64,000 nucleotides of DNA from Pelodera strongyloides (Eukaryota > Nematoda > Chromadorea > Rhabditida > Rhabditidae): assembly GCA_036852015.1 (NCBI GenBank), contig JAANDG010000612.1, forward strand, positions 1 through 64,000, in the 5' to 3' direction. Positions 24,701-35,900 of this stretch are shown here, in pieces. The position numbers and the translations under genes were made by a program. The first letter of the stretch is position 1; each line of letters opens with the position of its first letter. Under the pieces are notes generated by a model that made no database searches, was not told the DNA's origin, and saw only the letters and a list, made by a program, of their open reading frames with translations.

Positions 24701-27200
24701 AGTGAATCGGGTGGTGCCGTGGTAATTGAAACATGCTTGAAACATGAGGTTTCAGTTTCAGATATTCACGTTGGTTTCCGTGTGTAGAATTGTAGCGTAA
24801 CTTGTATATGCCATAGTTTATCTCTGAATTTGAATGGAACTGTACGAGACTGTGCATGGGTTAACACTCTTAACAACTTCCTGTGTATGATAGATGATAA
24901 TGTCGTCTATTTTTAAGGAGCTTACGTCTAGCTATTCATCCAATTGCCTTAACCTATGCCTTAGCATTCTTGACATTAAACATTTACATTAACGTATAAT
25001 AATCTTAACATCTTCAGGCGGTTGTATGCGACGATCTGAATCTGGGTGCATTTTTGGTGCAGGGAACGAAGAGAAGATGGAGGGAAGTAACATTACGCAC
25101 CAAGGATAAGGCAGATTTAGTTGAAGGTACGAGGTTTAGATTGTGGGTCTATCCTTTGCGGGTTACGGTGCATGAATTTTCTGGTCTAGATTCCTGTGGT
25201 TCATGCCTACTCCACATCACGTTATGGTTATGGGCATCAGGGGTTTTAGAATATATCCAGTCACTAACACAGATACGCTAGTGTTCTCCAACGATATCGA
25301 GGCATAGACATAGACATTTTTGTATAGTTTAGTTGGCCCATGTATGCGGATGCGGAAAGGAACTAGTGCTACGGTATTGTCATTGATCATTTTTTTGCAG
25401 CACTCCTTGGAGCGATTTACGTGGACCGTGGTTGGGATTACTGTAAAGCTTTTTGCAAAGTTTGCCTCTTTCCAAGACTAAAGGTGAAGATTTTTATAGT
25501 TTGCGATTAAGTTTGTTAGATTTTTATAGACGTTAATTTGCAGCATCCGATGATGAAAAAGTTATTTATCATGTTTTAAATCACCCCGTGTTTTAGTACT
25601 TCATTGGCGAGAACAAGTGGAACGACCCAAAATCGCTTCTGCAACAGGCTTGCATAGCACTGCGAGAGGGCAAGGGCGAGCCTGAAGTGCCTGAGTATAA
25701 GACGATCACGTGTCACGGACCTGCCAATACAAGACTGTTCCAAGTGGCTGTGTATTTTAGGTAAGGTCTGATTTGTTGGGGATATAGAAGTGCGGAGACT
25801 CATTGTTCTTGGTTATATCTTTTCTGCTTGGGACATTCATTGATTGTTTAGTTATCTATTCGTGTTAACAACTATTCAGTAGGCTAGTAAAGTTATAATT
25901 TATGATTATTTTTTCTTTCTTTCATAAGGGTCCTGAAACATGCATTATTTTCGGTTATTATATGAAATGGGAGTTTCTGTCAAAAGCTAACACATTCTGT
26001 TGAGAAACTCAAGGTCTTAGGGAAACTAGTTCCACTTTTTGGTAGGCCTATACTGTACACACTACTGAACGACTGACTGGATGTGGTCGACTTACCATTT
26101 GCGGTGTTGTTTCTTACATAACGGTCTTGAAACATGTAGTATTTGTTTTATGCATATCGGTCATGAAACATGTAGTATTTTTTGATAATTTTCAACATTT
26201 CGAACTGTGGAACTTGTTTATTTATTTGTTGTTTCTATGCAGCAAGAAAATTCGTGGCTTTTCAGATGTAAGCGTTTGGCAGTTGGTGAAGGCTCGACCG
26301 TTCAGGCCGCACAAATGCATGCAGCAGAAAAGGCCTTGGAGGAGAATGGAGATCTATTTCATCGAATACCCGGAGTTCCAAATAAACAGGTCCGTTTTGA
26401 AGTGAAGTTTTTATGCGAAACTATGCGGTGGTTTGGTAGGCTCGTAAATAAATTACTTTAACAAAGCAATTAAACATTCTATGCAATCCTATGTAACAAA
26501 GAAAAAACAATAAATGGATAAGTAAATTAGTATAAACTAAAAAAAACAATAAATGGATAAGTAAATTAGTATAAGAACTATATTAGAGAAAATAAGTATT
26601 CTGTATAAGAAATATATAAATTAACTGAAGTAATAAAATTCAATATCATGTAACGATCCATTGCGTGCACTTGTGACTGGGGCAACACAGGGTATCTTCG
26701 CGGATAGAACTTGAGTATAATAGTTAATAATCTGAATACCGAATCTGCTTCAGAAGGCCGCCAAACTTCCATCGCTACTCGACCTGCCCCCACTACAGTG
26801 TAGTTTGATGTCGATGCCTCCACCTTCTCACTTACCTGGTTCTGTTGTGTCAGGCTCAGGATCGGGGAGTCCGGCTGTGTCAGTGGGTGTCCCGATTTGT
26901 TCCGCTCCAAATGTGATGGTGCCATCGACAATGTATCCAATGGGAGTGATGTATCCACAACATCAGATGACGTTTGGTGGAGGTATTCAGCAAGTTCCTC
27001 AGTCTTTCACGACTCTACAACAACCCCCACCGATGGGTTTTCAACAACCGCCGCCGAATTTTTCTGGGGGACAGTTTCAAGTTCAACCTACCGCCTATCC
27101 GATGTTCAGCCAACCACCCCCGAATTTTGTACCCAATAGTGGTGTGACAGGGGGAACGGGACGCAGTAGTGGTAAATACTATCAAAATTTGAAGAGATAG
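12764..27200 (+). CDS. drsh-1: Drosha, class 2 RNase III (microRNA processing)
   Basis: Thirty exons encode 1276 residues: 12764-12856, 13104-13295, 13616-13696, 13978-14113, 14376-14535, 14706-14803, 15057-15169, 15343-15408, 15508-15620, 15852-15944, 16381-16507, 16963-17110, 17432-17598, 18178-18266, 18550-18652, 19271-19329, 19530-19665, 19901-19988, 20405-20503, 20903-20995, 22854-22981, 23232-23374, 23745-23823, 24092-24249, 24514-24655, 25018-25126, 25401-25483, 25597-25760, 26266-26389, 26754-27200. The family is the nuclear nuclease that cuts primary microRNAs with a DGCR8/PASH-1 partner. N-terminal Pro-rich and Lys-rich segments are followed by the Zn-binding GALCRCS block (about 317) and the platform/PAZ-like region (about 340-530). 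RIIIDa has HNERLEFLGDS (about 743) and HAMANAFEA (about 825). RIIIDb has HNQRMEFLGDS (about 922) and ADLVEALLGA (about 1000). Both sets of acidic catalytic residues are present. A dsRBD spans about 1040-1128. The Pro/Gln/Met-rich tail of about 148 residues is unusual. Exon 6 uses the second AG (14705), which keeps the frame. Confidence 0.97.
13328..13518. repeat. MITE-A copy, Drosha intron 2
   Basis: Left terminus AAAGCGAAATACCAGCCGG and right terminus CAGCCGGTATTTCGC in inverted orientation, with TTTTTGAAAC and its complement just inside. Confidence 0.85.
14899..15010. repeat. MITE-B hairpin, Drosha intron 6
   Basis: About 110 bp. GAGGCCGTATTCACCAAC at the left is inverted as GTTGGTGAATACGGCCTC at the right, with a CAGGGAGC/GCTCCCTG inner pair. 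It lies wholly within the intron. Confidence 0.88.
16016..16147. repeat. MITE-B hairpin, Drosha intron 10
   Basis: Second copy of the same family. CCGTATTCACCAACACACAG at the left pairs with GTGTTGGTGAATACGG at the right, around a C-rich centre. Confidence 0.87.
18303..18470. repeat. MITE-A copy, Drosha intron 14
   Basis: TTAAAGCGAAATACCGGCCG at the left and CCAGTATTTCGCTTTAA at the right. TTAA is retained at both ends. Confidence 0.87.
18685..19190. repeat. Composite element in Drosha intron 15 with a tRNA-like stretch
   Basis: GC-rich blocks with repeated GTACC-type motifs (hairpin GATCCCGGTACGC..GCGTACCGGGATC near 18750) flank a central part. Read on the minus strand, the central part (about 18890-18965) resembles tRNA A and B boxes (TTAGCGCAGTGACTAATGCG, then ATGGTTCGGATTC). 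The arms around an anticodon do not pair well, so it is probably a tRNA-derived repeat. Confidence 0.5.
20996..22853 (+). other. Long Drosha intron 20 holding two minisatellites
   Basis: At 1858 bp this intron is far longer than its neighbours. It splits the first RNase III signature after HNERLEFLG. About 21180-21560 has roughly 50-bp units built on CTTTCCGG(A/C)AAATTATCGTTT. About 22120-22570 has units of roughly 105 bp built on CGATAAATTTGCCGTTTATC and TCGGCAAAAAAAT. Two non-minisatellite stretches of about 550 bp and 280 bp hold no further exon. Confidence 0.85.
22605..22672 (+). pseudogene. tRNA-like sequence in Drosha intron 20
   Basis: An A-box-like TAGCTCAACCGGTGAGTGC is followed by a CTTGC/GCAAG hairpin and a B-box-like GGGTTCGAATCTG. 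The T arm and acceptor stem pair poorly and the anticodon loop lacks the usual T before the anticodon. It is more likely a tRNA pseudogene or tRNA-derived repeat than a working tRNA. Confidence 0.4.
26390..26461 (+). other. Alternative unspliced 3' end of Drosha
   Basis: If the last intron is not removed, the frame runs 24 codons past exon 29 to a TAA at 26459-26461, and an AATAAA follows at 26509. The read-through peptide includes VRF..K..E..MRW, reminiscent of the KRF..K..E..MRW end of animal Drosha. The spliced form instead adds the long Pro/Gln tail. Confidence 0.4.
26503..26578. repeat. Short direct duplication in the last Drosha intron
   Basis: AACAATAAATGGATAAGTAA and the following TTAGTATAA occur twice in tandem at a spacing of about 38 bp. 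Each copy includes AATAAA. Confidence 0.8.
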
Positions 27201-27965
27201 GGAGTTACCGTTATGGTGTTTAGACTTTATTTATATTTAATATTTTATGGTAATGTTCCCGTTATGGTATTTAGGCTTTATTTATATTTTATATTTAATA
27301 TTTTATGATACTGTTACTGTACGGGCGATTGTGTAAATGTACCTTTGTGAATGCGTGTAAATCGGAATAGTTTAGTGTTGTTAGGTTGGGTGGTAGGTAG
27401 TAAGTGCGGAGTTAAATTCTCTGTTATAATGGTTTACCTTTTTACCGCTTTACAAGTTGCTATATTTTGTTTGTAGTTTTTAGTAGCCTATTCTGTTACT
27501 AAACAGAGCTTGTCACGTTAAATTATATTGCTATTTTGTTATACATACCCTGTGAATTTGACTGCTGATCGGTTTTTTTTTCAGTAAAGTTCTTATTTTT
27601 TACTTTCTGTATTCGTGAATGAAATTGTTGGTGTTTTCAACGCCTCATAATATCCCGTGTACCTCCTACCGTAACGCTTGTAGGTAACCGTGCGTGCACG
27701 ATGCATTTTTGGTGCGGGCGGTTCGCATTTTTATCCGATTCAAAAGATTTGTCGTTGTATCATTATTTAGTTTGTACTTTCTGTCTGCAGGTTTTTGTGA
27801 ATGTTGAATACTCTAATGTTCGTTGTTTGCAATCTAATCATTACTTGGAACGCTTGAGATGTGCTGCTAAAATCGCGATTGATATAATCTCTGTCTAAAA
27901 ATGCATCTCAGTTCTCCTTCATATTTATGGTATTTTGTTTGTTTTGCTTGTAAACTTTGGTTGTA
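27201..27965. other. Drosha 3' UTR and intergenic spacer
   Basis: AT-rich sequence with a duplicated GTTATGGTATTTAGGCTTTATT-like segment near 27212-27300. An open frame at 27701-27898 has no start context or family resemblance and I do not call it. Confidence 0.55.
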
Positions 27966-27971
27966 TTTTAG
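27966..27971 (+). promoter_or_regulatory. Candidate trans-splice acceptor
   Basis: ATTTTAG ends 36 nt before the ATG at 28008 of the RGG/RS-rich gene. Confidence 0.45.
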
Positions 27972-28007
27972 GAGCGGGAAGGCAAATTGGGTATCTAACC
28001 AACAACG

Positions 28008-31000
28008 ATGAGTTACTACGGCGGTGGAGGCGACTACCGTGCAGAGCTTTCTGCTCCATATAAGACGTTTCCGTCCGGTGAGTTGGAGTGCTCGTTTTGA
28101 TTTTGAATCAACTTCTAGCGCTCATTTAGTTACTCGTGTCGTTTGTGCTAGTGTTTGAAGATGTTATCTATGTGTGTGTGTGTGTGTTAAGTTCCACAGA
28201 TCGGGCAATGTAATTGAGATTGAGCTTTTGGCGGAGTGTACTGGTCTTGCTCTGCGAGAGCCCTGCACCGTTTCTGCGGATTTTGGTTGAAGAACATGGG
28301 GTGTACTCTATCTTTTTGTGATTTTGTGTGTGTTCTAGATGTTGCTTCTCACTATCCTCGACAACCGCAGCCTTATCCGTCTCCTTGGCATCAGATGCAA
28401 TCCACTTCTGGACCTGGACCAGGTATCATTTTGTGTCATTGCTTTAGCTTTTGACTTCTGAACTATAAGTTTATCAAATTTATACATTCTTGTGAACAAT
28501 ACCATTGTTACATTATGAGTTTTAGTAGACTACTATTTTTCGGACGTAATTTACGTTCTTTTTTGAGCAATTTGTGTTTGTTTTGTAGCTCCAGTACTAA
28601 CTGTAGGTGAATAAAAAGACACCGTATGGCTTTGGCTGTTTCAGAGTCTGACTGTTGGCGCTCAGAACATAGTAATTTTGATTCAGGACCCGAAGGCGAC
28701 TTTCACCGAAGATATGAAGGAGATCAGGTATGAGAAAAGAGTCATATTTTATCTTCGAATAGATACAAATGTTATGTATGAAATTATAAATTAAGTTGAC
28801 CGAATCCACCTACTATTACTGTTAATATTCTAATCGGCCATTTTTCGGTTATAGTATCTTCAGCGGATGTGGATCTGAGGTCTGACAGTTTTTTCTTGTA
28901 GCTAAATTCTTTTTTAGTAAGTAACTTTTTAGTTTCCTTACGAAGAACGGGATCGTCGCTCATTCGATCGGCCGCCAGAAAGATCCAGGGGCAGGGGCCG
29001 AGGAGGCAGAGGCAGAGGGGGACGGTAGGTGATGAATGTTATAATTATTATAATAATTTATTACACATAAAATTCATGAGGAAAATATATGCAACGTACA
29101 GTTTTGTCGGTTTTGTTACTGATTATTACTTTTAATAACAATTAACAATAATAATCGTTATTGGTGCGATAAATAATGACCTACACAATTCACTGTGGTG
29201 AGGACAGCATGTGCATTGTATTCCGAGATTATTTGACTGTTTCGGGACCCTCTGGAGTCTGGTGTGGTGTAAAATGTGTGCATGCGTAAAATTGGTTTAT
29301 TTCCTATAGATATTATCGATATCGAGCTTTTGTTTATTTATTAAATAACACCGAGATATGCATCGAATAATATGATGAAGAGAAAGTGAAGATTTTCAGA
29401 ATTTTTCTTTTAGGTTCCCAACATCACACAGGGGTAGTCGAGACCTCGGAAGCAGAAGAGAGGACAGAGATAGTAGAAGGGAACGCGGTGAGAGATCTCC
29501 CCGACGGGAAAGGAGGTAATTCTACCCTGTATTTTTATGTACTAGTATGTTTATATTAAAGCGAAATGCCGACCGGTTTTTGAAAATTGCAGCTCGATTT
29601 TTTTTATTCATTTCCAATTTCCATACGCTGCATAAAAATGCTGGTCTGCGCGATGTGCTTCAAAGATCGGCCGGTATTTGGCTATAATACTTGTCTACGT
29701 TGCTTTACTTTCTAAACATGCTTTACTTTCTAAACATTTTATTTTGTTTGAGAAAGAAATTAGGAATTTTAGTATAGTATGGGATAAGATCTCGTGATGA
29801 ATTTCCCTTTGCAGAAGTCATCGCTCAAAATCTCGTTCTCCTCGAAGGTCGAGCTCACATCGAGAAAAGGATAAAGAGAGTCGGGATAAGAGCAAGGAAA
29901 ACGAGAACGGAGAAAAGGAAGCAGAGAGGGAGAGTGAACCGAAAACTGCCGAGGAGGAGGGGCAAATTGAGGCTGAGGTTAGGATTGGTTAATTTCCTTT
30001 TTTTATGTTTGTGACATAGTTCAGGTATGCTTTTGTCGTAGTAAGTAATAAGTCTCTTCATCATATTATTTGCTCATGTCTCTTCATCATATTATTTGAT
30101 GCACACCTCGGTGTTATTTAATAAATAAAAATAAATAAATAAGTCGAATTTGACTTTTATGCATATTATTCATAATGTTTTGCGGAGGTGATTATTATTT
30201 TTGGAACTAACTAACTGACTTTCTTATGCAGCGTATTCAGGACGTATTCAGTCCATTATTGTGCTATTTTTGCAGGATACTTCCAAGAATACTGAAGAGC
30301 GTACGGCAACACCTGAAAAGGACGAGTTACTGGTGGGCATTTATTATCTTTTTCGAATTATATTCATTTGTAACTTAGTGGTCGTTCTGAAGCTGATGCT
30401 GGTGAATCAGGTGAACTAATTTGATTTTCTCATTACTATGTTTTCGTTACCCATCTGGGCCATTTTCGTATCCTATTTCGTATCCCATCTTGCACCGTAT
30501 CGCATGAAACCGAGCGGTTAATATTAGCGGAGATCTGTGATTTTTTTTGTTATTTAAATTGGCATCTAGTTTGAGCCAGGGCAAGAGCAGCGCTCTCACC
30601 CGACTCATTCGCAGGTCACGGTCACGTATCCAAAATAGAAATACGAAATACTTTTTTTGGTTCACCAGTAACTTTCGTCCTCACCCAGGGTGAGTGCGGT
30701 GGACATTCTCCATTTACAATTATGTGCTTTTTTTTGCAAAGTGCACCCTAACGTATTATTTCTTCGACGTGTCATTCAGACACACTTTATAATACAATCG
30801 TACACGGCATAAGTGGTTTTAACTATTGTCATGGCCATATGTTATAAAACGTTGTAAAAAAAATATTCGACACGACGCAAATCTGTAAGGAATGCGTATA
30901 CTAACGTTCTTTTCTAAAGAACCTACAACTGTAACTGATTTTAACGCTGTCGCACGAATTCAATTCAATAATTGTGAAGAAGCCGAAAATGTTGGATCTG

Positions 31001-32593
31001 AAAATACTTTTTTTTTGAAGAGCACGTACCTGAAATCTGAAAACAAAAACAAATAATGTCTTCGTCAAGACTCCAGACAACAGTTGTCAAATATCTTATG
31101 TCAATATGGAAGAAAGCAGTGGTCAGCTTACAGAATCACTGACAAAGTAGTGTGTTTTGAATAAAGTCGAACAATACACACATTTTTATATAACAAATTA
31201 TGCAGAGTCACTGACATCGTAGTGTGTTTTGAATAAAGCCGAACAATACACACATTTTTATATAGCAAATTATGAAACAAAGTTGAATATTGATGTACAA
31301 AAATTGGGGTTCCACGAGCAGTAATATTTGAATGCCTGCACTTTGCGTTAACCAATAACTACCACCAACACCACTCATCAACATTATGTTATTGCTAGCC
31401 ATTTATGGGATGAACCGGCACCAGTCATTGGGAATTTCACATGAACTCTTCTTGGGATGTGACGTGAACCTATGATCCGAACGGAAAGAATTGAAACATG
31501 CGAATATTTTTGTTATGACAAGTTTTGCTCGAACGAAAATCTGGGGGTTTGGACGAGCGGAAATCCACCCTGCGCGTATTTGGACTGCTGCACTGCGATG
31601 CCGGCTCTTCATAAGATCGCTATCAAGGGAGTCATCGGTGGATGTTATTGGGTTATTGGTTATCACAAAGGATAGTCAATATATATAAATTTTGTATAGC
31701 TTTTTTTCCTATTTCTTTCAATAGTAAATAAATCTTTTATGCTTCAAGAACGTGCACCTTTATCCAATGGTGGTACAATACAGTTTCAAAGTGAGCTTAT
31801 GACTTCAAAGATAACCTATATTGACTAGGTACTTTCTCTCTTCTCTCACTGACATTCGACTATTCGACATCGTATGCATTGAAATCGAACTGTACCATTT
31901 ACATTAACGGTGATGAGCTGTCATGCAAATGCACAGATTTAAGAAGTGATGAACTAAATACTACAATTACTGATAGCTTGAATGCTCATTTTTTCTGCAA
32001 AACAATGGAATGAAAAATTGACATTATCCTTAGGGGTTTTGAGAATGGTAATTGTATCACCGACTGACAAAATTACGAAACGGAACAAATGTCAACAAGA
32101 AACGCAATTTATACATTGCGATTTTCGTACAAAAGGCTACATTGACACTTTTTCTGCGTATTGTTATTCGTACTAACAAACAGTATTCTCAAATTGACGA
32201 ACTTTGGTCAAAAGAAAGGATATTTACTGAAGAGAAATATTGCCCGTTTATCAACAAGGCTTAATTTAGGAACAGGACAGCAATGGTGACGAGACCGCTA
32301 AAACGGAGAGTGAGGGTGCCAACCAAAATGAAACTTCACAGTCGATTCAACCGGCCGAAACGCCTGGTATTAAAATTCTGAACAAAGCATCGTTCGAACA
32401 GGTCCATCTGTTCGCCCGACCTAAAAGAGTTCCGGGAGATAGTTGGGACCAGGGACCTCCTCCGGGTCGGTTTCCTCCTCGTGACGACTATGATCCGCGC
32501 CCGCCAAGAAGTCTCAATTGGGCGAAACAGTACTACCTGGAGATTGCTGAGAAAAAGCGTAGTTCTGGGTACGCTCCAGCTCCACCAAGGTAG
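28008..32593 (+). CDS. RGG- and RS-rich putative RNA-binding protein
   Basis: Eight exons give 324 residues: 28008-28077, 28339-28422, 28645-28727, 28933-29024, 29414-29515, 29815-29977, 30276-30332, 32270-32593. I do not recognise a named family. The order is a Tyr/Gly/Pro-rich N-terminus (MSYYGGGGDYR), an RGRGRGG box (about residues 98-110), an Arg/Ser and Arg/Glu/Asp tract resembling SR proteins (about 110-165), a long acidic Lys/Glu-rich stretch to about 250, and a more ordered C-terminal part containing VHLFARPKRVPGDSW and LNWAKQYYLEIAEKK. RGG plus RS composition suggests RNA or splicing-factor binding in the nucleus; that is inference. The end is a choice: CCA AGG TAG at 32585-32593 is in frame, but GGTAGG could also be a donor. 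I use the stop because no downstream exon before 34575 has the matching phase and AATAAA follows at 32679. Exon 3 has a second in-frame acceptor near 28685. Confidence 0.72.
29554..29692. repeat. MITE-A copy, intron 5 of the RGG/RS gene
   Basis: TTAAAGCGAAATGCCGACCG at the left and GATCGGCCGGTATTTGGC at the right. It is shorter than other copies through loss of the middle. Confidence 0.8.
31128..31280. repeat. Tandem duplication in a long intron
   Basis: A segment of about 73 bp (GAGTCACTGACATCGTAGTG, then GTGTTTTGAATAAAG and ACACACATTTTTATATA) occurs twice, near 31133 and 31206, within intron 7 (30333-32269). No further exon is evident in this 1.9-kb intron. Confidence 0.75.
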
Positions 32594-32678
32594 GGGTTTT
32601 CTGATCGTCATAATCCTGCAGTTCATAACTAATATCCACATCACATGCATATAACGCGATGGAATTCTTAGTGGTGCC

Positions 32679-32684
32679 AATAAA
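32679..32684 (+). terminator. Poly(A) signal of the RGG/RS gene
   Basis: AATAAA 86 nt after the in-frame TAG. This supports ending the gene there instead of splicing into the next one. Confidence 0.6.
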
Positions 32685-32953
32685 CGAACAAGTGTAACTG
32701 GATTTGATTATTCTTTTGTTTTAATGCAACTAAGTTACACAAAAAACCTATACAGTGAGTAAATTAACCCGACAATTGCTTAGCCTATAAAAAGTAAAAA
32801 GTGCAAATATTTCACACGAAAAGAAATGAATGTTTTGTGCACAATCAAGGAATCGAGATAACCATATACTTTAACTGAAATACATCTTCACAATCGAGTG
32901 AATGTGAGCCGTAAAGATGCAAAGCATAATCGTGTGATTTTCGACTACCACCC

Positions 32954-35900
32954 ATGCAAACGACAGCTCGTCAAAGCGAGCGTTTGGAACAGTTTGTGAA
33001 GGAGAGGGGAGCTGATGTTGACACGCAAGACTACCTAGAGACGTTGTCTAACGTTGACGAAAGAGGTGCGACTTATTTTATTTTATAAAAATTTAAGAAA
33101 AGCTATTTGGTTTTGGGATTAAGTGATTAAGCACAAAAAGTGAGTGAAACCTGTCGATGAGGTCAATTTGCTAATGTAAATTGTTTTAGTCGGCCACGCA
33201 ATCATGTGCAGTGAGTATAGTAACGAGTTTGGTAGATTCTTAACAATTGCTAAAGAGACCGTTTTGAAACTAATCGTACGTGCATTATTTCAAGCCGAAT
33301 ACATTTTTTGTCGCTGATTTGTGTATTTAATTGCTCAAGCAACGCATATTATCAAGCGATTTTCAACTGTCAAAAATTACTTTCAACTTTTTGAATATAA
33401 ATGTACAAAGTACCGCCGACAAGAACACTAAAACGGAACATAAGAGCATAGCACAACATAGCGGTAGTAATAATACTCTACAACAAAAGAAACAACAACA
33501 TCAATGTAGCGATCCTTTCAATTCAAGCACATACGCAAACACACATAAATAATAACACAACAAGTTGGGGTATTCAGGAACATTTCGCTCGCAACAACGT
33601 ATTTATAAATCTTCTGGTCGGGACGTGAAGCCAGGTTGGTTCTGGTTCCCTTCGAGATGAAAACATAGCGGCAATAATCGGTATTATTTTGTAGAAACAT
33701 GGCGCAAGATTTTGGAGATGGTGGATGACTCTAGAGGACGTGACCCACCACAAGCAGGTACTGCTATGTGTACTTCTTAAGACCCTATTCTTGTTAGATA
33801 TTAGGGTATGCCCAAGGTTTATAGTCTCTTTTGTTTGTAGCCTCTCACTTCTTTATCATACACAACAAATTGGTCTTTTCTTGATTCTTATTCCTCGTAC
33901 CTCGCTCTTATCCGTTGAATATACGTTTGATTTGCTTGCTGAACCATATCGTTTTTTTTCAGCCAGAGGTGGACCACCACCAATGGGCCGTGGCGACCGT
34001 GATTCCCGCGGAATTTATGCTGAGCGCGATCCCCGCGCGGGGCTCCTTGATCGTGAGCCTCGCGGTGCCTACCCGCCGGATCGTGATATGCGCGGCGGCT
34101 TTCCCGATCGTGATCCACGTGGCGCATATGCGGATCGGGATCTTCGTGGTGGCTTCCCTGAGCGCGATCCTCGCGCGGGCTTCCCTGAGCACGATCCTCG
34201 CGCGGGCTTCCCTGAGCGCGATCCTCGCGGCGCTAGTGTTGGCTACCCAGATCCAGGCCCGCCTCCTCTTGACGACAATGTCGGTGCGGATGGCAAATTT
34301 GGATTCTTCAGAGCGGAACTGCCTTCTATCGAGCCGAAAGTCGTCACAAGGTACGGTATTTGTTTATACGGGGTGCTCGATTCTTGGTGTCACAAAAGCC
34401 TAGAGAGCTAGGCTTGGAATTTGGGGAACTGTGATGATTGATTAAAGGTAATGTGTCAACCTCTACGTAGATGTAGATGTAGATACGTTTGGATCCTTTA
34501 TGTGGGCAGAGGAGCTCGCACTAGGTTCGAGGGCTGTGAGCATTTCATAATAAATTACCAACATCTACTTTTAGTGCAATGCTCAAGCACTGGCGCGCTG
34601 TGGAAGTAAGCGGTGGGCCAGCCCCTGCACGACCTGGGCTACTTGGAGGTCCTCCGCCGGATCGGTTAGTTCTTTTTGTTGTGGTCATTTTGGAGACGAA
34701 GTCGTGGTCAGAAAGGTTTATTTCTTTGTTTCTTAGGGAGCTGAGGCTGAACTCTATATGAACTCTGAAACTCTGACTTATTTCCATCTTCCGAATTAAC
34801 TGTAGATTATTAACTGTCGATGTATGTGCTTCTTGAAACACGTCGAAATTGATCTCACTGTAAGCTTCCGGTTGATGTATTATGTTAGGCTGGGGTGTTT
34901 GTATAAAACATAGAGCCCTTACTTGGTCGCTGTGTGTTGGAGACTTGGTACCTTCATAGCGTTCTCGAATTCTTTATTCTTATTTTTTATTTACTCAACT
35001 GTTGTACTTCAGTATGGATCGTGAAATGGGTGGTCCTATTGACTTTGGTCCCCCGGGTGGTCGAATGGATGATAGAAGAGACATGGACAGAAGGGGACCT
35101 TATCCTGGAGAAGACCCTTATGGCCCCCCTCGACCGCCCTTTGATGACCGTCGTGATGACTATAGAAGGGATGACCGACCTGGTCCTCCTCCATATGGCA
35201 GAGGCCACGAACCACCACGAGGAGCTGATCCCAGGGATATGATGTACCCACCCGAACGACATCCATCGGATAGGTGAGATTTGCGATTTGCTCGGCCTCT
35301 TATTCCCGTCATTTATCCCAGTTGGTTGTGACCTCCCTTTACTCTGGTAGAATTGGATTATGTTTGCTAAGTTAACTTCACAGTAACTCCAGTCCAGGAC
35401 GTGGACGGTTGCTTCATCTGGCTGATGTTTCCCTTAGAGCGTAGAGTGTAGGGAAGGGACCAGAGGCCGTATTCACCAACATGCAGGGAGCCTTTCTGGC
35501 CTCCCCAGGGAGCTAAAGCGTGCGTAGAGAGTGCGAGAGCAGAAGAGGTTCAGAGCGCTCGTGAGCGTGGGGGAGGGCTTCCTGTGTGTTGGTGAATATG
35601 GCCTCTGCCCTGCCCTGAAGTGTAGTTCGTTGGATTTCTTGGTTGTTGTTTTCAAAAAATGTTATCACAATTTTAGATACCCACCAAGAGAGGAGTTTGA
35701 CCGTCGTCCGTATGATGGCTTTCCGGGTGGTCCTCCCGGATACCCTGATCGTGGACCGCCTCCAAGGGGTCCTGCTCCTTATGATGATAGAGATCGGTAC
35801 GGCCCGAGGGATCCTTATCCACCACCTCCTGGCAGATTCCCAGACGAACCGTATGGAGGAGGAAGACTTTGGCCAGGGTGAGGCTTAGTCTTATTAACTT

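Noticed and set aside
26127..26405. Earlier acceptor for Drosha exon 29 (after CTATGCAG at 26242)
   Set aside because: It shifts the frame and destroys the dsRBD; the TTTTCAG at 26265 gives CKRLAVGEGSTVQAAQMHAA in frame.
27701..27898. 65-codon frame between Drosha and the RGG/RS gene
   Set aside because: No start context, splice signals or recognisable protein features.
33578..33660. Alternative second exon giving a 64-residue protein from the ATG at 32954
   Set aside because: The phase fits and it ends in TGA, but the peptide is not protein-like compared with the 33695 exon, which continues in frame into the conserved repeat gene. It could be a minor isoform.
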